64,000 nucleotides of DNA from Cellulomonas telluris (GCF_004886325.1 NZ_QXFN01000001.1:372001-436000); one strand, 5' to 3'; shown: positions 18,554 through 32,111, counted from the stretch's first letter. A program made the numbers and translations. Notes: generated by a model from the letters alone, not told the origin.

Positions 18554-18583
18554 ACGTTACGCTGCCGGCCACGACCCGGTCAA
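18554..18583 (-). promoter_or_regulatory. Candidate rpmH promoter
   Basis: On the minus strand TTGACC (18583-18578), an 18-base spacer, then TAACGT (18559-18554), about 135 bases before rpmH. This resembles a housekeeping sigma-70 type promoter. The start site is not known. Confidence 0.5.
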
Positions 18584-18819
18584 ATGCGGACGTGCGTCCG
18601 CGGCCCTGCACGCGCACCGCGCGCACGGGTCCGACGGGACCGGGCCCTTCTGCGGCCCGCGCCGCACCGTTAGCATCGGTCGACGTCGCTCCCCGCGCCG
18701 CACCGTGCGCGCCGGACGGCCCACCGGTCGGGCAGGCGGTGGCGACGACCGTCTGCGGGACCGCTCTCGCGACCCCCCGGGTGCGGTCGTCCGCGCCACC
18801 CCAGCGGTGAGCGCACAGG

Positions 18820-18828
18820 TGTGGACAA
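18820..18828 (-). promoter_or_regulatory. DnaA box upstream of dnaA
   Basis: The reverse strand reads TTGTCCACA, the preferred actinobacterial DnaA box. It lies 66 bases before the dnaA start, consistent with autoregulation. Confidence 0.85.
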
Positions 18829-18831
18829 CTA

Positions 18832-18840
18832 TGTGGACGA
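18832..18840 (-). promoter_or_regulatory. Second DnaA box upstream of dnaA
   Basis: The reverse strand reads TCGTCCACA, one mismatch from TTGTCCACA, in tandem with the preceding box. Confidence 0.65.
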
Positions 18841-18893
18841 CGGGCCCGCGTGCCAGACTCGCCGGACCGCGAGACCGATCATCGAGGTAGGAC

Positions 18894-20480
18894 GTGTCAC
18901 AGGACGAAGAACCCGCCCGCGTCTGGGGGCACGTCGTGGCGACCCTCGAGGCGAGCCCCGACATCACCCCGCGCCAGCTGGCGTTCGTCCGCCTCGCGCA
19001 CCCTCTGGGCCTGCTCGACGGCACGATGATCCTCGCCGTCGGGAACGACCTGACGAAGGAGTACCTCGAGTCGCGTGTGCGGGGCGAGGTCACGTCGGCG
19101 CTGTCCGAGGCGCTGGGACGCGAGGGCCGTTTCGCGATCACGGTCGACCCCGAGGTCGCGGACGACGTCCCGCCGGCGCTCCGCGTCGTGCCGTCGTCGC
19201 CGGCGGCCCCGGCCGACGACAGGTTCGGGCGGGACGACGACCTGCGCCCCGACCTCTCGCTCGTCTCCTCCGCCGGCTTCGGCGGCTACGGGCGCGACGA
19301 CCGCTCCCCCGGCGACCGGACCGGCGACCCGGCGGGATCGGCCGAGCCGGCGGACCACGACCGCGGCGACGGGCGTGCGGCCCTGCGGGCCGTCGACGGC
19401 AGCCTCGCCGAGGACGTCCGGCCGGCGCGGCGCGGACTGTCGGAGCCTGCCCGCCTGAACCCGAAGTACCTGTTCGAGACCTTCGTCATCGGCTCGTCCA
19501 ACCGGTTCGCGCACGCGGCCGCGGTCGCTGTGGCGGAGGCACCGGCCAAGGCGTACAACCCGCTGTTCATCTACGGGGACTCCGGGCTGGGCAAGACGCA
19601 CCTGCTGCACGCGATCGGGCACTACGCGCAGAACCTCTACCCCGCGGTGCGCGTGCGCTACGTGAACTCCGAGGAGTTCACGAACGACTTCATCAACTCC
19701 ATCAGCGAGGGCAAGGCCGGCGCGTTCCAGCGCCGCTACCGCGAGGTGGACGTCCTGCTCATCGACGACATCCAGTTCCTGCAGGGCAAGGAACAGACGA
19801 TGGAGGAGTTCTTCCACACGTTCAACACCCTGCACAACGCGAACAAGCAGGTCGTCATCACCTCGGACGTCCCGCCGAAGCAGCTCAACGGCTTCGAGGA
19901 CCGGATGCGGTCGCGGTTCGAGTGGGGCCTCATCACGGACGTCCAGCCGCCGGACCTCGAGACGCGTATCGCCATTCTCCGCAAGAAGGCCGCGAGCGAG
20001 CGGCTGCAGGCACCGGACGACGTGCTCGAGTACATCGCGTCGAAGATCTCGACGAACATCCGCGAGCTCGAGGGCGCCCTCATCCGCGTGACCGCGTTCG
20101 CGAACCTCAACCGCCAGCTCGTCGACGTCTCGCTCGCGGAGATCGTCCTCAAGGACCTCATCACCGACGACCAGACGCAGGAGATCACCGCGACGACGGT
20201 GATCGGCCAGACGGCCGCCTACTTCGGCCTGTCCATCGAGGACCTGTGCGGCTCCAGCCGGTCGCGCGTGCTCGTGACCGCCCGGCAGATCGCCATGTAC
20301 CTCTGCCGCGAGCTGACGGACCTGTCGCTGCCCAAGATCGGCCAGGCGTTCGGCGGGCGTGACCACACGACCGTCATGCACGCCAACCGCAAGATCCGCG
20401 AGCTCATGGCGGAGCGCCGCTCGATCTACAACCAGGTCACCGAGCTGACGAACCGCATCAAGCAGCAGCACCGGGGCTGA
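18894..20480 (+). CDS. dnaA: Chromosomal replication initiator DnaA
   Basis: The 528-residue AAA+ initiator binds DnaA boxes and melts oriC. Domain I is residues 1-90; an Asp/Arg/Gly-rich linker (domain II) follows to about residue 180. The AAA+ domain begins NPKYLFETFVIGSSNRFAHA, with Walker A GDSGLGKTHLLHA and Walker B VLLIDDIQF. Domain IV has the DNA-binding signature GRDHTTVMHANRKI. The GTG at 18894 follows GAGGTAG. DnaA boxes occur before and after the gene, and a strong terminator follows it. Confidence 0.99.
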   Translation: MSQDEEPARVWGHVVATLEASPDITPRQLAFVRLAHPLGLLDGTMILAVGNDLTKEYLESRVRGEVTSALSEALGREGRFAITVDPEVADDVPPALRVVPSSPAAPADDRFGRDDDLRPDLSLVSSAGFGGYGRDDRSPGDRTGDPAGSAEPADHDRGDGRAALRAVDGSLAEDVRPARRGLSEPARLNPKYLFETFVIGSSNRFAHAAAVAVAEAPAKAYNPLFIYGDSGLGKTHLLHAIGHYAQNLYPAVRVRYVNSEEFTNDFINSISEGKAGAFQRRYREVDVLLIDDIQFLQGKEQTMEEFFHTFNTLHNANKQVVITSDVPPKQLNGFEDRMRSRFEWGLITDVQPPDLETRIAILRKKAASERLQAPDDVLEYIASKISTNIRELEGALIRVTAFANLNRQLVDVSLAEIVLKDLITDDQTQEITATTVIGQTAAYFGLSIEDLCGSSRSRVLVTARQIAMYLCRELTDLSLPKIGQAFGGRDHTTVMHANRKIRELMAERRSIYNQVTELTNRIKQQHRG

Positions 20481-20488
20481 GCCGACCG

Positions 20489-20521
20489 TGAGGACCTGCC
20501 CCGCCGGGGCAGGTCCTCACG
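20489..20521 (+). terminator. dnaA terminator
   Basis: A perfect 15-bp stem (GTGAGGACCTGCCCC at 20489-20503 with its complement at 20507-20521) and a 3-base loop, 8 bases after the dnaA stop. Confidence 0.85.
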
Positions 20522-20879
20522 TCCGTCCGGCACGTCCCCGGCGCTCACCGCGCAGGGCACCCTCCCGTGCGACGTCTTCCCGCGTGCCGGGGCCGGCGAC
20601 CCCTGCCCGCGTCCCGTCCCACCGCGTCCCGCTCCGCAGCGCCCTGGGCCCCCGCGTCCCCGGGACACCTCGTCGACGCCCCTGCGACCGACCAGGCGGC
20701 CCGGCGCTCACGCCGCCCGCCGCCGGCCCACGCCCCCGCGCCGGCCACATCCCCGCGTCCGCGCCGGCGCACGACGGACGAACCGGGACCATCGACCGCC
20801 CCGGCCTGGCACGCCCGGGCTGTGTCCGCGGTCACGTGCGGACAGCGCCGAGCCCCACCTTCACCACCGCCCGTCCACT

Positions 20880-21420
20880 GTGTCCTCCACCGCGAGGGGC
20901 GGGTTGTCCACAGAGTTGCCCACGGTTGGGGACAACGGCGGAGGTCCTTCCGCGTGCTCCTGGACGAGTTGTCCACTGCCCGCCGGCGCTTGAGGACGCG
21001 TCCCTCCTGACCAGCACCGACACCCGGTCGCGCCCGCGACGACGGCAGCACCGTGACGCCCCGCCCGGCACCTGCACCTATGAGAGCACTCTCACCACAA
21101 AACGGGTGGAACCGCGCGACCGTCGTCCACCGGTGCCTGAAGAAGGCGTAGGACGATTGTTCACACCTGTGCACACACCTGTGGATGACGGTGGACGACC
21201 TGGATCGTTGCTGTGGACCGATCCTGTGCTCGCCGTGGACGCCGGTGCACGGTCCGCGGCCGGTCCACCGGCGTCCACACCCGGCACCGGGTCCGGCACA
21301 GCGGCCCGCACACCCTGTTTCGTGACCTGACCTGCACGGAAGCCGCTCGTCCACACGATGCACACCCCCGATGACGATGACGACACTTCTCTGCTGGAGG
21401 GATCCACACACCGCCGTGTG
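20880..21420. other. oriC: Chromosomal origin oriC (DnaA-box cluster)
   Basis: The 1.1-kb dnaA-dnaN spacer holds clustered DnaA boxes. TTGTCCACA at 20904 is perfect. One-mismatch boxes are TTGTCCACT at 20968, TTGTTCACA at 21157, TCGTCCACA at 21347 and the reverse-strand TTGTCCCCA at 20927. Weaker two-mismatch copies occur near 20916, 21123, 21180 and 21190. The least GC-rich stretch, about 21075-21105, contains the dyad TGAGAGCACTCTCA and is a plausible unwinding site. Bases 20522-20880 show nothing recognisable. Location between dnaA and dnaN is the standard actinobacterial oriC position. Confidence 0.88.
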
Positions 21421-21589
21421 GTGCGGTGCTGCGGCGACCGGGCGGCGTGCCGCCGACCACGTGCCGGGCGTCGGGGCGGTCGCGTAGTGTTCGGCAGTGC
21501 TCCGCCGGTGCGTGCCGGCTGCATCCCCGCGCGCCGTGCCGGCGCCGCAGGGCGGGAGCGTCGACGGGTCGATGACGAGAAGGTGGCGC

Positions 21590-22720
21590 ATGAGGTTCCG
21601 GGTCGATCGCGACGTGCTGGCCGACGCCGTCACGTGGACGGCGCGAAGCCTGCCGACGCGCCCGCCCGTACCGGTGCTCGCGGGTGTGCGCATCGAGGCG
21701 GACGCCACGGGCACGATCCAGCTCTCGAGCTTCGACTACGAGGTCTCCGCGCGCGCCCAGCTGCCCGCCGACGTGTCCGAGCCGGGCACCGTCCTCGTCT
21801 CGGGTCGCCTGCTCGCGGAGATCTCGCGCGCGCTGCCGGCCAAGCCGGTCGACGTCGTGCTCGAGGGCACCAAGGTCCACGTCACCTGCGGGGCGAGCCG
21901 CTTCACGCTGCTGACGATGCCGGTCGAGGACTACCCCGCGCTGCCGGTGATGCCCCCGGTGACCGGCACGGTGGACGGCGACGACCTGACGCACGCCGTC
22001 GCCCAGGTGTCCGTGGCCGCGAGCCGCGACGACACCCTCCCCCTGCTCACCGGCGTCCGGGTCGAGATCGAGGGCGAGAAGGTGACGCTCCTGGCGACCG
22101 ACCGGTACCGCCTGGCCCTGCGCGAGCTCACGTGGAAGCCGTCGACCCCGGACATCTCCACGGTCGCGCTCGTCCGTGCCCGCACGCTCTCCGACGCGGC
22201 GAAGTCCCTCGGCAGCGCCGGCTCGGTCGCCGTCGCCCTCTCCACCGGCGGTGGCGTCGACCTCATCGGCTTCGAGGCGGGCGGCCGCCACACGACGAGC
22301 CTGCTGGTGGACGGCGACTACCCGGCGGTGCGCCGGCTCTTCCCGGACGAGACGCCGATCCACGCGATCGTGCAGCGCCAGGCGCTGATGGACGCCGCCA
22401 AGCGCGTGGCCCTCGTCGCCGAGCGCAACACCCCGATCCGGCTCGGCTTCAGCGACGGCCAGGTCGTCCTCGACGCCGGCCAGGGCGACGACGCCCAGGC
22501 CTCCGAGGCGCTCGAGGCCGTGCTCGTGGGCGACGACATCACCGTCGCCTTCAACCCCCAGTTCCTGCTCGACGGCCTCGGCGCCCTGGACACGACGTTC
22601 GTGCGGATGTCGTTCACCCACCCGAACAAGCCGGTGGAGTTCACGGGCCAGGAGTCGCTGGACGGCGAGGACTCGAAGGACTACCGGTACCTGCTGGTGC
22701 CGATCCGCTTCTCGAGCTGA
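21590..22720 (+). CDS. dnaN: DNA polymerase III beta sliding clamp
   Basis: The 376-residue clamp encircles DNA and tethers the replicase. The protein starts [20 protein letters not shown] and ends [12 protein letters not shown], with the typical three-fold repeat and [11 protein letters not shown] in the second domain. ATG 21590 is chosen because AGAAGGTGG precedes it and homologues start here. An upstream in-frame start would add about 31 non-conserved residues. A hairpin terminator follows. Confidence 0.97.
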   Translation: MRFRVDRDVLADAVTWTARSLPTRPPVPVLAGVRIEADATGTIQLSSFDYEVSARAQLPADVSEPGTVLVSGRLLAEISRALPAKPVDVVLEGTKVHVTCGASRFTLLTMPVEDYPALPVMPPVTGTVDGDDLTHAVAQVSVAASRDDTLPLLTGVRVEIEGEKVTLLATDRYRLALRELTWKPSTPDISTVALVRARTLSDAAKSLGSAGSVAVALSTGGGVDLIGFEAGGRHTTSLLVDGDYPAVRRLFPDETPIHAIVQRQALMDAAKRVALVAERNTPIRLGFSDGQVVLDAGQGDDAQASEALEAVLVGDDITVAFNPQFLLDGLGALDTTFVRMSFTHPNKPVEFTGQESLDGEDSKDYRYLLVPIRFSS

Positions 22721-22726
22721 CCGGCA

Positions 22727-22749
22727 CCGGTCCCCCGCGCGGGGACCGG
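22727..22749 (+). terminator. dnaN terminator
   Basis: A 9-bp stem, CCGGTCCCC (22727-22735) with GGGGACCGG (22741-22749), with a 5-base loop, 6 bases after the dnaN stop. Confidence 0.7.
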
Positions 22750-22863
22750 CGACCTGCGGCACAGTGACCGGGGGGCGGCCGCCGACCCGGCGGTGCGCCG
22801 GACGCGTCCGCGCAGGACGGCACGACAGGCTCGGCGGAGGACCGCCGCGGGAAGGGGCGAGGC

Positions 22864-23793
22864 ATGCAGATCGGGCTGGTCGGCCTGGGCAAGATGGGCG
22901 CGAACATGCGCCAGCGGATGCGGGACGCGGGGATCGAGGTCGTCGGCTACGACCGCAACCCCGACGTCTCGGACGTCGGCTCGCTCGAGGAGCTCGCGCA
23001 GGCGCTGCCCGCCGGCGAGCGGATCGTGTGGGTGATGGTCCCGGCGGGGAAGATCACCGACGCCGTCATCTGCGACCTCGCGGAGATCCTCGCCGAGGGC
23101 GACCTCGTCATCGACGGCGGCAACTCGTACTACCAGGACGACGCGAAGCACGCGGAGCTCCTGGACGCCAAGGGCATCCGCTTCGTCGACGCCGGCGTCT
23201 CGGGCGGCGTGTGGGGCCTGGAGAACGGCTACGGCCTCATGGTCGGCGGGGCACCCGAGGACGTCGAGCGCGCCATGCCGGTCTTCGACGCGCTGCGACC
23301 CGAGGGCGAGCGCGCCGACGGCTTCGTGCACGTCGGCCCCGTCGGTGCGGGCCACTTCGCGAAGATGGTCCACAACGGCGTCGAGTACGGCCTGATGCAG
23401 GCGTACGCCGAGGGCTACGAGCTCCTCGCGGCGAAGGACCTGGTCACGAACGTCGGCGGCACCATGCGGGCGTGGCGCAAGGGCACGGTCGTGCGCTCGT
23501 GGCTGCTCGACCTGCTCGTGCAGGCGCTCGACGAGGACCCCGGCTTCGCGGCGATCGACGACTGGGTCGAGGACTCGGGCGAGGGCCGCTGGACCGTGGA
23601 CGAGGCGATCGACCTCGCGGTCCCGGCGCCGGTCATCGCCGCGTCGCTGTTCGCGCGCTTCGCGTCCCGTCAGGGCGAGTCGCCGGCGATGAAGGCCGTC
23701 GCCGCGCTGCGTCAGCAGTTCGGCGGGCACGCCGTGCGCGCCGCCGGCGCCGACAGCGTCGCCCCCGCGACGCCACCGACCTCGGAGGGCTGA
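22864..23793 (+). CDS. gnd: 6-phosphogluconate dehydrogenase, short decarboxylating type
   Basis: The 309-residue enzyme oxidises 6-phosphogluconate to ribulose 5-phosphate in the pentose phosphate pathway. [12 protein letters not shown] is the Rossmann motif; [27 protein letters not shown] and [20 protein letters not shown] are substrate-site motifs of the family. At about 300 residues it belongs to the shorter class rather than the ~470-residue type. ATG 22864 follows GAAGGGGCGAGG. Its place between dnaN and recF is conserved in actinobacteria. Confidence 0.95.
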   Translation: MQIGLVGLGKMGANMRQRMRDAGIEVVGYDRNPDVSDVGSLEELAQALPAGERIVWVMVPAGKITDAVICDLAEILAEGDLVIDGGNSYYQDDAKHAELLDAKGIRFVDAGVSGGVWGLENGYGLMVGGAPEDVERAMPVFDALRPEGERADGFVHVGPVGAGHFAKMVHNGVEYGLMQAYAEGYELLAAKDLVTNVGGTMRAWRKGTVVRSWLLDLLVQALDEDPGFAAIDDWVEDSGEGRWTVDEAIDLAVPAPVIAASLFARFASRQGESPAMKAVAALRQQFGGHAVRAAGADSVAPATPPTSEG

Positions 23794-23801
23794 GGCGGCC
23801 C

Positions 23802-25016
23802 GTGTACGTCGCGCACCTGTCCCTCACCGACTTCCGGTCGTACCCGCAGGTCGAGCTGCCGCTCGAGCCGGGCATCACCGCGCTCGTCGGGCCGAACGGG
23901 CAGGGCAAGACGAACCTGGTCGAGGCGGTCGGGTACGTCGCGACGCTGGGCAGCCACCGGGTGCCCAGCGACGCGGCGCTGGTCCGGGCGGGCGCGAGCC
24001 GTGCGGTGGTCCGGGCGAAGGTGGTGCGCGAGGAGCGCTCGACCCTCGTCGAGATCGAGGTCACGCCGGGACGGGCCAACCGCGCCCGCGTCAACGGCGG
24101 CTCGCCGGGGCGCGCGCGGGACGTGCTCGGCATCCTGCGCACCGTGCTGTTCGCACCGGAGGACCTCGCGCTCGTCAAGGGCGACCCGGACGGTCGCCGT
24201 CGGTTCCTCGACGACCTGCTCGTGCAGCTCACCCCGCGCATCGCGGGGACGCTGACGGACTACGAGCGCGTCCTGCGCCAGCGCTCGGCGCTGCTGAAGT
24301 CGGCGGGTGCGGCCGTCCGGTCGCGCGCGGGGGCGGACCTGCGCACGCTCGACGTGTGGGACGCGAAGCTCGCGCAGGCGGGCGCGCAGATCGTCGTGGC
24401 CCGGCAGGCGCTGGTGGAGGCGCTGCGGCCCCGGGCCGCGGACGCGTACCGGCAGGTCAGCTCCGGTCAGGGCGAGCTGGAGCTGGCGTACCGGTCGTCG
24501 CTGGAGGCGGCCCTGGGGCGTGACGACGAGACGTCGGGAGCGCCGGGCGCCCCCGACGCGCGGGAGCGTGCCTCCGCGGCGGACGTCGAGGCGCGCCTGC
24601 TCGAGGCGATGGGCCGCCTGCGCTCGAAGGAGATCGAGCGCGGCGTCAGCCTCGTCGGGCCGCACCGCGACGACCTCGTCCTGACGCTCGGCGCCCTGCC
24701 GGCGAAGGGGTACGCGAGCCACGGCGAGTCGTGGTCGGTCGCGCTGGCGCTGCGGCTCGCGTCCTGGACCCTGCTGACGCACGGCTTCGACGATGCCGGC
24801 GGGTGGGCGGCCGACTGGGGTCCGGACGGCGAGCCGGTGCTCATCCTCGACGACGTGTTCGCGGAGCTGGACGCGCGCCGGCGCGACCGGCTCGCCGAGC
24901 TGGTGGCGCCGGCCCGGCAGGTGCTGGTCACGGCGGCGGTGCCGGAGGACGTCCCGGAGCCGCTCGCGGGTGCGCGCGTGGACGTCCTGGGCGGGGGGGT
25001 CTCCCGTGTCCTCTGA
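23802..25016 (+). CDS. recF: DNA replication and repair protein RecF
   Basis: The 404-residue SMC-like ATPase helps load RecA at single-strand gaps. The N-terminus [18 protein letters not shown], Walker [14 protein letters not shown], the signature near [16 protein letters not shown] and Walker [19 protein letters not shown] are all present. GTG 23802 lies 8 bases after gnd. The 3' end overlaps the DUF721 gene by 11 bases. Confidence 0.97.
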   Translation: MYVAHLSLTDFRSYPQVELPLEPGITALVGPNGQGKTNLVEAVGYVATLGSHRVPSDAALVRAGASRAVVRAKVVREERSTLVEIEVTPGRANRARVNGGSPGRARDVLGILRTVLFAPEDLALVKGDPDGRRRFLDDLLVQLTPRIAGTLTDYERVLRQRSALLKSAGAAVRSRAGADLRTLDVWDAKLAQAGAQIVVARQALVEALRPRAADAYRQVSSGQGELELAYRSSLEAALGRDDETSGAPGAPDARERASAADVEARLLEAMGRLRSKEIERGVSLVGPHRDDLVLTLGALPAKGYASHGESWSVALALRLASWTLLTHGFDDAGGWAADWGPDGEPVLILDDVFAELDARRRDRLAELVAPARQVLVTAAVPEDVPEPLAGARVDVLGGGVSRVL

Positions 25017-25614
25017 CCCTCGTGCCGGGCGGGGCGACGCGGGCGCGGGCGACACCGGCGCGGGTGACGACGCCCTCCTCCCGCCGCCCACGGTCGTACC
25101 GGACGGCGTCCCGGTGTCCGAGCTCGTCGCGCTGACCCCGCCGGAGCAGGTCGCCCGCACCGCGCTCGCGCGCGCGAAGGCCGCCGCACGGGCCCGCGGC
25201 CTGCGGCCCGGGCAGGCACCGCGCGGCACGGTCGCGTCGAGCGGCGCCGCGCCGGGTCCCCGCGACCCGCAGCCGCTCTCGGTGTCGGCGGGTCTGCTCG
25301 CCCGCGACCTCGGGTGGGAGCCGGGCCTGGTGGTCGGCGACCTCGTGCACCGCTGGGTGCACATCGTGGGTCCGCAGGTCGCCGAGCACTGCACGTACGA
25401 GTCGTTCGAGGCGGGCCTGCTGACGGTGCGGGCATCGTCGACCGCGTGGGCCGCGAACCTGCGCCTGCTGGCGCCGGCGATGCTGGCCCGCTTCGACGAG
25501 GCGCTGGGGCCGGGCGTCGTCGTCCAGGTCGACGTCCTGGGGCCGGTCGGCCACGGCTTCGGCCGCGGGCCGAAGCGGGTGCAGGGGCGGGGGCCGCGGG
25601 ACACCTGGGGCTGA
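25006..25614 (+). CDS. DUF721/DciA-like protein
   Basis: The 202-residue protein begins at GTG 25006 inside the recF end. The first ~85 residues are low-complexity (Gly/Asp/Ala/Pro); the C-terminal part ([20 protein letters not shown] to VQVDVLGP) matches the DUF721 domain. DciA members of this family help load the replicative helicase in bacteria lacking DnaC. In actinobacteria the gene sits between recF and gyrB, as here. Helicase loading is inferred from the family, not visible in the sequence. Confidence 0.85.
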   Translation: MSSDPRAGRGDAGAGDTGAGDDALLPPPTVVPDGVPVSELVALTPPEQVARTALARAKAAARARGLRPGQAPRGTVASSGAAPGPRDPQPLSVSAGLLARDLGWEPGLVVGDLVHRWVHIVGPQVAEHCTYESFEAGLLTVRASSTAWAANLRLLAPAMLARFDEALGPGVVVQVDVLGPVGHGFGRGPKRVQGRGPRDTWG

Positions 25615-25853
25615 GCCGCCCGGGGACGCGGGCGGCCCTGTCGTGCCGCGTCACCGTACCGGTGGCGCCCCGGCGCCGCGCCGCCCGGTTCCCGCCGCGC
25701 CCAGGCGGTAGACTGGACAGGTCATTGCAGACGTCTGCGCGCCCTCGTGCGCCGCGAACTCCGCCCGCGCGGGGTGATCCGGTGTCCTGGCGGCTCGCAG
25801 CCGCTCTCGACGCGCCTCGCGCGCGCACGACTTTTCGAGGAGACCCGCCGCCC

Positions 25854-27950
25854 GTGGCCGACCAGAGCACCCCTCGCGACACCGACTCGGACCACGGCGA
25901 CGACGCCACCCCCGCACCGGCACCCGCCTCCCCCGCGCCCAGCGGCGCCTCGTCGTACGACGCCAGCGCCATCACGGTGCTCGAGGGCCTCGAGGCCGTG
26001 CGCAAGCGCCCCGGCATGTACATCGGGTCGACGGGCGCGCGCGGCCTGCACCACCTCGTGTACGAGGTCGTCGACAACTCCGTCGACGAGGCGCTGGCGG
26101 GGTACTGCGACACGATCGAGGTCACGCTCCTGGCCGACGGCGGCGTGCGTGTCACGGACAACGGCCGCGGCATCCCGGTCGCGATGCACCCGACGGAGGG
26201 CAAGCCGACCCTCGAGGTCGTCATGACAATCCTGCACGCCGGCGGCAAGTTCGGCGGCAGCGGCTACGCGGTCTCCGGCGGCCTGCACGGGGTCGGCATC
26301 TCCGTCGTCAACGCGCTGTCCCGGCGGGTGGAGTCGCGCGTCAAGCGCGACGGCCACGCGTGGGAGATGGACTTCGAGGACGGCGGGCACCCCGTCGGCC
26401 CGATCCGTCAGGGCGCCCCGACCGAGGAGACGGGGACCACCCAGACGTTCTGGGCGGACCCGACGATCTTCGAGACGGTCGACTACGACTTCGAGACGCT
26501 GCGCTCGCGCTTCCAGCAGACGGCGTTCCTCAACAAGGGCCTGAAGATCACGCTCACCGACGAGCGTCCGCAGCACACCGGCACCGAGGACGAGGTCGTG
26601 GAGCCCGCGAGCACCGACCTCACGGACGTCGCGGAGGCCCCGCAGCACCGCTCGGTCACGTACAAGTACGACGGCGGCCTCGTCGACTACGTCGCGCACC
26701 TCAACGCGGCGAAGAAGGTCGACCTCGTCCACCCGGACGTCATCGAGATCGCCGCGGAGGACCCCGAGCGGCGCATCTCCGTCGACATCGCCCTGCAGTG
26801 GACCAGCGCCTACAGCGAGTCCGTGCACACGTTCGCGAACACGATCTCCACCACCGAGGGCGGCACGCACGAGGAGGGCTTCCGCGCGGCGATGACCTCG
26901 CTCATCAACCGCTACGCGCGCGAGAAGAACCTCCTGAAGGAGAAGGACGAGAACCTCACGGGCGACGACATCCGCGAGGGCCTGACGGCGGTCATCTCCA
27001 TCAAGCTCGGCGAGCCGCAGTTCGAGGGGCAGACCAAGACGAAGCTGGGCAACACCGAGGCGAAGACGTTCGTGCAGCGCGTCGTCAACGAGCGCCTCGG
27101 CGACTGGCTGGACGCGCACCCGGGCGAGGCGCGGGACGTCATCCGCAAGGCGTCCCAGGCGGCGGCCGCCCGCATGGCGGCCCGCAAGGCGCGCGAGGCG
27201 ACCCGCCGCAAGGGCCTGCTGGAGTCGGGCGGCATGCCCGGCAAGCTCAAGGACTGCCAGTCGAACAACCCCGCCGAGTGCGAGGTCTTCATCGTCGAGG
27301 GCGACTCCGCCGGCGGCTCCGCCGTCCGCGGCCGCAACCCGCGCACGCAGGCGATCCTCCCGATCCGCGGCAAGATCCTGAACGTCGAGCGCGCCCGCCT
27401 GGACCGCGCCCTGGGCAACCAGGAGGTGCAGGCGCTCATCACGGCGTTCGGCACGGGCATCGGCGAGGACTTCGACATCGCCAAGCTGCGGTACCACAAG
27501 ATCGTGCTCATGGCCGACGCCGACGTCGACGGCCAGCACATCCGCACCCTCCTGCTGACGCTGCTGTTCCGGTACATGCCCGAGCTCATCACGCACGGGC
27601 ACGTCTACATGGCGCAGCCGCCGCTGTACCGCATCAAGTGGTCGAACTCGGAGCACGACTACGTGTACTCCGACCGCGAGCGGGACGCCGTCATCGCCGA
27701 CGGGCGCGCCAACGGCAAGCGCCTGCCCAAGGAGAACGGCGTGCAGCGCTACAAGGGCCTCGGCGAGATGGACTACTCCGAGCTCTGGGAGACCACCATG
27801 GCGCCCGAGCACCGCACGCTGCTGCAGGTCACCCTCGACGAGGCGGCCGCGGCGGACGAGATCTTCTCGGTGCTCATGGGCGAGGACGTCGAGTCGCGGC
27901 GCGCGTTCATCCAGCGCAACGCCAAGGACGTCCGCTTCCTCGACATCTAG
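25854..27950 (+). CDS. gyrB: DNA gyrase subunit B
   Basis: The 698-residue ATPase subunit of gyrase. GHKL ATPase motifs include [18 protein letters not shown] and [15 protein letters not shown]; the TOPRIM domain has [10 protein letters not shown] and [11 protein letters not shown]; the end [14 protein letters not shown] is canonical. GTG 25854 is preceded by GAGGAG. The first ~40 residues form an Asp/Ala/Pro-rich extension before [21 protein letters not shown] possible promoter -10 (TAGACT, 25709) lies 140 bases upstream. Confidence 0.98.
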   Translation: MADQSTPRDTDSDHGDDATPAPAPASPAPSGASSYDASAITVLEGLEAVRKRPGMYIGSTGARGLHHLVYEVVDNSVDEALAGYCDTIEVTLLADGGVRVTDNGRGIPVAMHPTEGKPTLEVVMTILHAGGKFGGSGYAVSGGLHGVGISVVNALSRRVESRVKRDGHAWEMDFEDGGHPVGPIRQGAPTEETGTTQTFWADPTIFETVDYDFETLRSRFQQTAFLNKGLKITLTDERPQHTGTEDEVVEPASTDLTDVAEAPQHRSVTYKYDGGLVDYVAHLNAAKKVDLVHPDVIEIAAEDPERRISVDIALQWTSAYSESVHTFANTISTTEGGTHEEGFRAAMTSLINRYAREKNLLKEKDENLTGDDIREGLTAVISIKLGEPQFEGQTKTKLGNTEAKTFVQRVVNERLGDWLDAHPGEARDVIRKASQAAAARMAARKAREATRRKGLLESGGMPGKLKDCQSNNPAECEVFIVEGDSAGGSAVRGRNPRTQAILPIRGKILNVERARLDRALGNQEVQALITAFGTGIGEDFDIAKLRYHKIVLMADADVDGQHIRTLLLTLLFRYMPELITHGHVYMAQPPLYRIKWSNSEHDYVYSDRERDAVIADGRANGKRLPKENGVQRYKGLGEMDYSELWETTMAPEHRTLLQVTLDEAAAADEIFSVLMGEDVESRRAFIQRNAKDVRFLDI

Positions 27951-28007
27951 GGCGCGCACGCACGCCTGCACCCCTGACCGCGCGCCCACGACTGGAGTGA
28001 CCACCAC

Positions 28008-30679
<2,672 letters not shown>

Positions 30680-30683
<4 letters not shown>

Positions 30684-31612
30684 CGGACACGCCCCCCTCG
30701 ATCCCGCCGCGCAAGAAGCCGACGCCGCCCGTGACGGGTGGCTCGGCGCGCACCACCCCGACCGGTGCGACGACCACCGACCGGGGTGCCGGGACGGGCG
30801 GGGCCGAGACCGGCGGCGCGACGACGGCACGGTCCACGACGGTGCGGACGTCCACGCGGCCGCAGCCGGCCGGCCGCAGCACCGGCCCGGCGGGTGCGCG
30901 TCCGGCCGACGCCTCGGCGGGCGACGCGGCACCCGCACCGGCGTCCGAGCGGCCCGCGCCGGCGTCGGCGGGCGCCGAGCCCGACGACTCCCAGGAGCCG
31001 TCCCCGCTCGTCACGGCCGTCGACACGACGACCGTGTGGCTCAAGAAGGCGGCGGGCGCGACGAGCGCCCGGCTGTCCCAGGCGTACTCCCAGCTGACCC
31101 GCCCCCGGAGCGAGGACCCCGAGATGACCAGCACGGACGCACCCGTGACCCCTGCCGCCGCGAGCACCGCGACGGCGACCGCCGGTGCGCCCCGCGCCGA
31201 CGCCGGCCCGGCACCGCGCCCCACGACGGGTCGGATCCCCTCGGTCGGCGGGCCGCGGCGGGTGCGCCTGTCGGTGTCCCGAGTCGACCCCTGGTCCGTC
31301 ATGAAGCTCGCGTTCCTGCTGTCGGTCGCGATCGGCATCATGCTCGTGGTGGCGGCGGCCGTGCTGTGGTTCACGCTGGACGGGCTGGAGGTGTTCGCGC
31401 AGATCGACGCCCTCGTGCGCACCGTGGTGGGCGACGACAGCCCGATCCAGGTGGCCGACTACCTGTCCTTCCAGAAGACGATCTCGGCGGCCACGCTCGT
31501 CGCGGTCATCGACGTCTTCCTGCTGACGGCCCTGGCCACGATCGGTGCCTTCCTCTACAACCTCGTGGCCGCGCTCGTGGGCGGTGTCCACGTGACGATG
31601 ACGGACGAGTGA
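30680..31612 (+). CDS. DUF3566 family membrane protein
   Basis: The 310-residue protein has a ~200-residue Pro/Thr/Ala-rich cytoplasmic N-terminus and a C-terminal DUF3566 domain. The domain has two membrane helices: [20 protein letters not shown] and [20 protein letters not shown]. The family is found next to gyrA in actinobacteria; its function is unknown. The start overlaps the gyrA stop, so it is co-transcribed with gyrBA. Assignment rests on the C-terminal domain and context. Confidence 0.88.
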
Positions 31613-31647
31613 CCTCGGCCGGGACGCCCCGCAGCGACGTCGCCGGT

Positions 31648-31677
31648 TTGGGATCGGCGCCGCGGCTGGGGTAGTCT
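31648..31677 (+). promoter_or_regulatory. Candidate promoter of tRNA-Ile
   Basis: TTGGGA (31648-31653), an 18-base spacer and TAGTCT (31672-31677), 55 bases before the tRNA 5' end. It may also drive the DLW-39 gene and tRNA-Ala. Confidence 0.45.
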
Positions 31678-31732
31678 CGACCGTCGCACCCCCCGGGACG
31701 CTCCTCGTGAGCGCGCAGCGGAGTGCGAAGAC

Positions 31733-31806
31733 GGGCCTATAGCTCAGACGGTTAGAGCGCTTCCCTGATAAGGAAGAGGTCACAGGTTCAAGTCCTGTTA
31801 GGCCCA
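31733..31806 (+). tRNA. tRNA-Ile (GAT)
   Basis: A full cloverleaf: acceptor GGGCCTA pairs with TAGGCCC, the anticodon loop CTGATAA sits in a CTTCC/GGAAG stem, and the T arm contains GGTTCAAGTCC. CCA is not encoded. Confidence 0.97.
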
Positions 31807-31863
31807 CTCGCGACGGACCCGCTCGGGTCGCGCCCACCGGCACCACCCGAGACGGGGGAACCG

Positions 31864-31983
31864 ATGAAGAAGCTGCTGCTCCTCGCCGCCCTCGCGGGCG
31901 TCGGCTACGTCGCCTGGCAGAAGTACGCGCAGGACCGCGACGAGCGCGACCTGTGGGCCGAGGTCACCGACACCTTCGAGTGA
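31864..31983 (+). CDS. DLW-39 family small membrane protein
   Basis: A 39-residue protein beginning MKKLLLLAALAGVGYVAWQK. One membrane helix is followed by a charged tail containing the motif DERDLW that names the family. It is short and easily missed. It lies between tRNA-Ile and tRNA-Ala downstream of gyrA, its usual place in actinobacteria. The function is unknown. Start ATG 31864 follows GGGGGAA. Confidence 0.92.
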   Translation: MKKLLLLAALAGVGYVAWQKYAQDRDERDLWAEVTDTFE

Positions 31984-32028
31984 CCGGACGCTCCCCCGCG
32001 GAGCAGCACCAGCGGCGGACGCCGCACC

Positions 32029-32101
32029 GGGGCCATGGCGCAATTGGTAGCGCACCTGCTTTGCAAGCAGGGGGTTAGGGGTTCGAGTCCCCTTGGCTCC
32101 A
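32029..32101 (+). tRNA. tRNA-Ala (TGC)
   Basis: A full cloverleaf: acceptor GGGGCCA pairs with TGGCTCC (one G-T pair), the anticodon loop TTTGCAA sits in a CCTGC/GCAGG stem, and the T arm is GGGGTTCGAGTCCCC. CCA is not encoded. Confidence 0.97.
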
Positions 32102-32111
32102 CGCCTGGACC

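Larger units (their letters stand above)
18419..18893. other. rpmH-dnaA divergent intergenic region
   Basis: About 475 bases with no gene. It holds the candidate rpmH promoter, a possible dnaA -10 element (TAGCAT near 18672) and DnaA boxes close to dnaA at 18820-18828 and 18832-18840. Confidence 0.75.

Noticed and set aside
21497-21589. An upstream dnaN start adding about 31 residues
   Set aside because: The extra residues are not typical of the clamp, and the ATG at 21590 has a good ribosome-binding site and the conserved N-terminus.
31733-32101. A possible rRNA operon around tRNA-Ile and tRNA-Ala
   Set aside because: No rRNA sequence is present; the pair is separated by the DLW-39 gene, an arrangement seen downstream of gyrA in actinobacteria.
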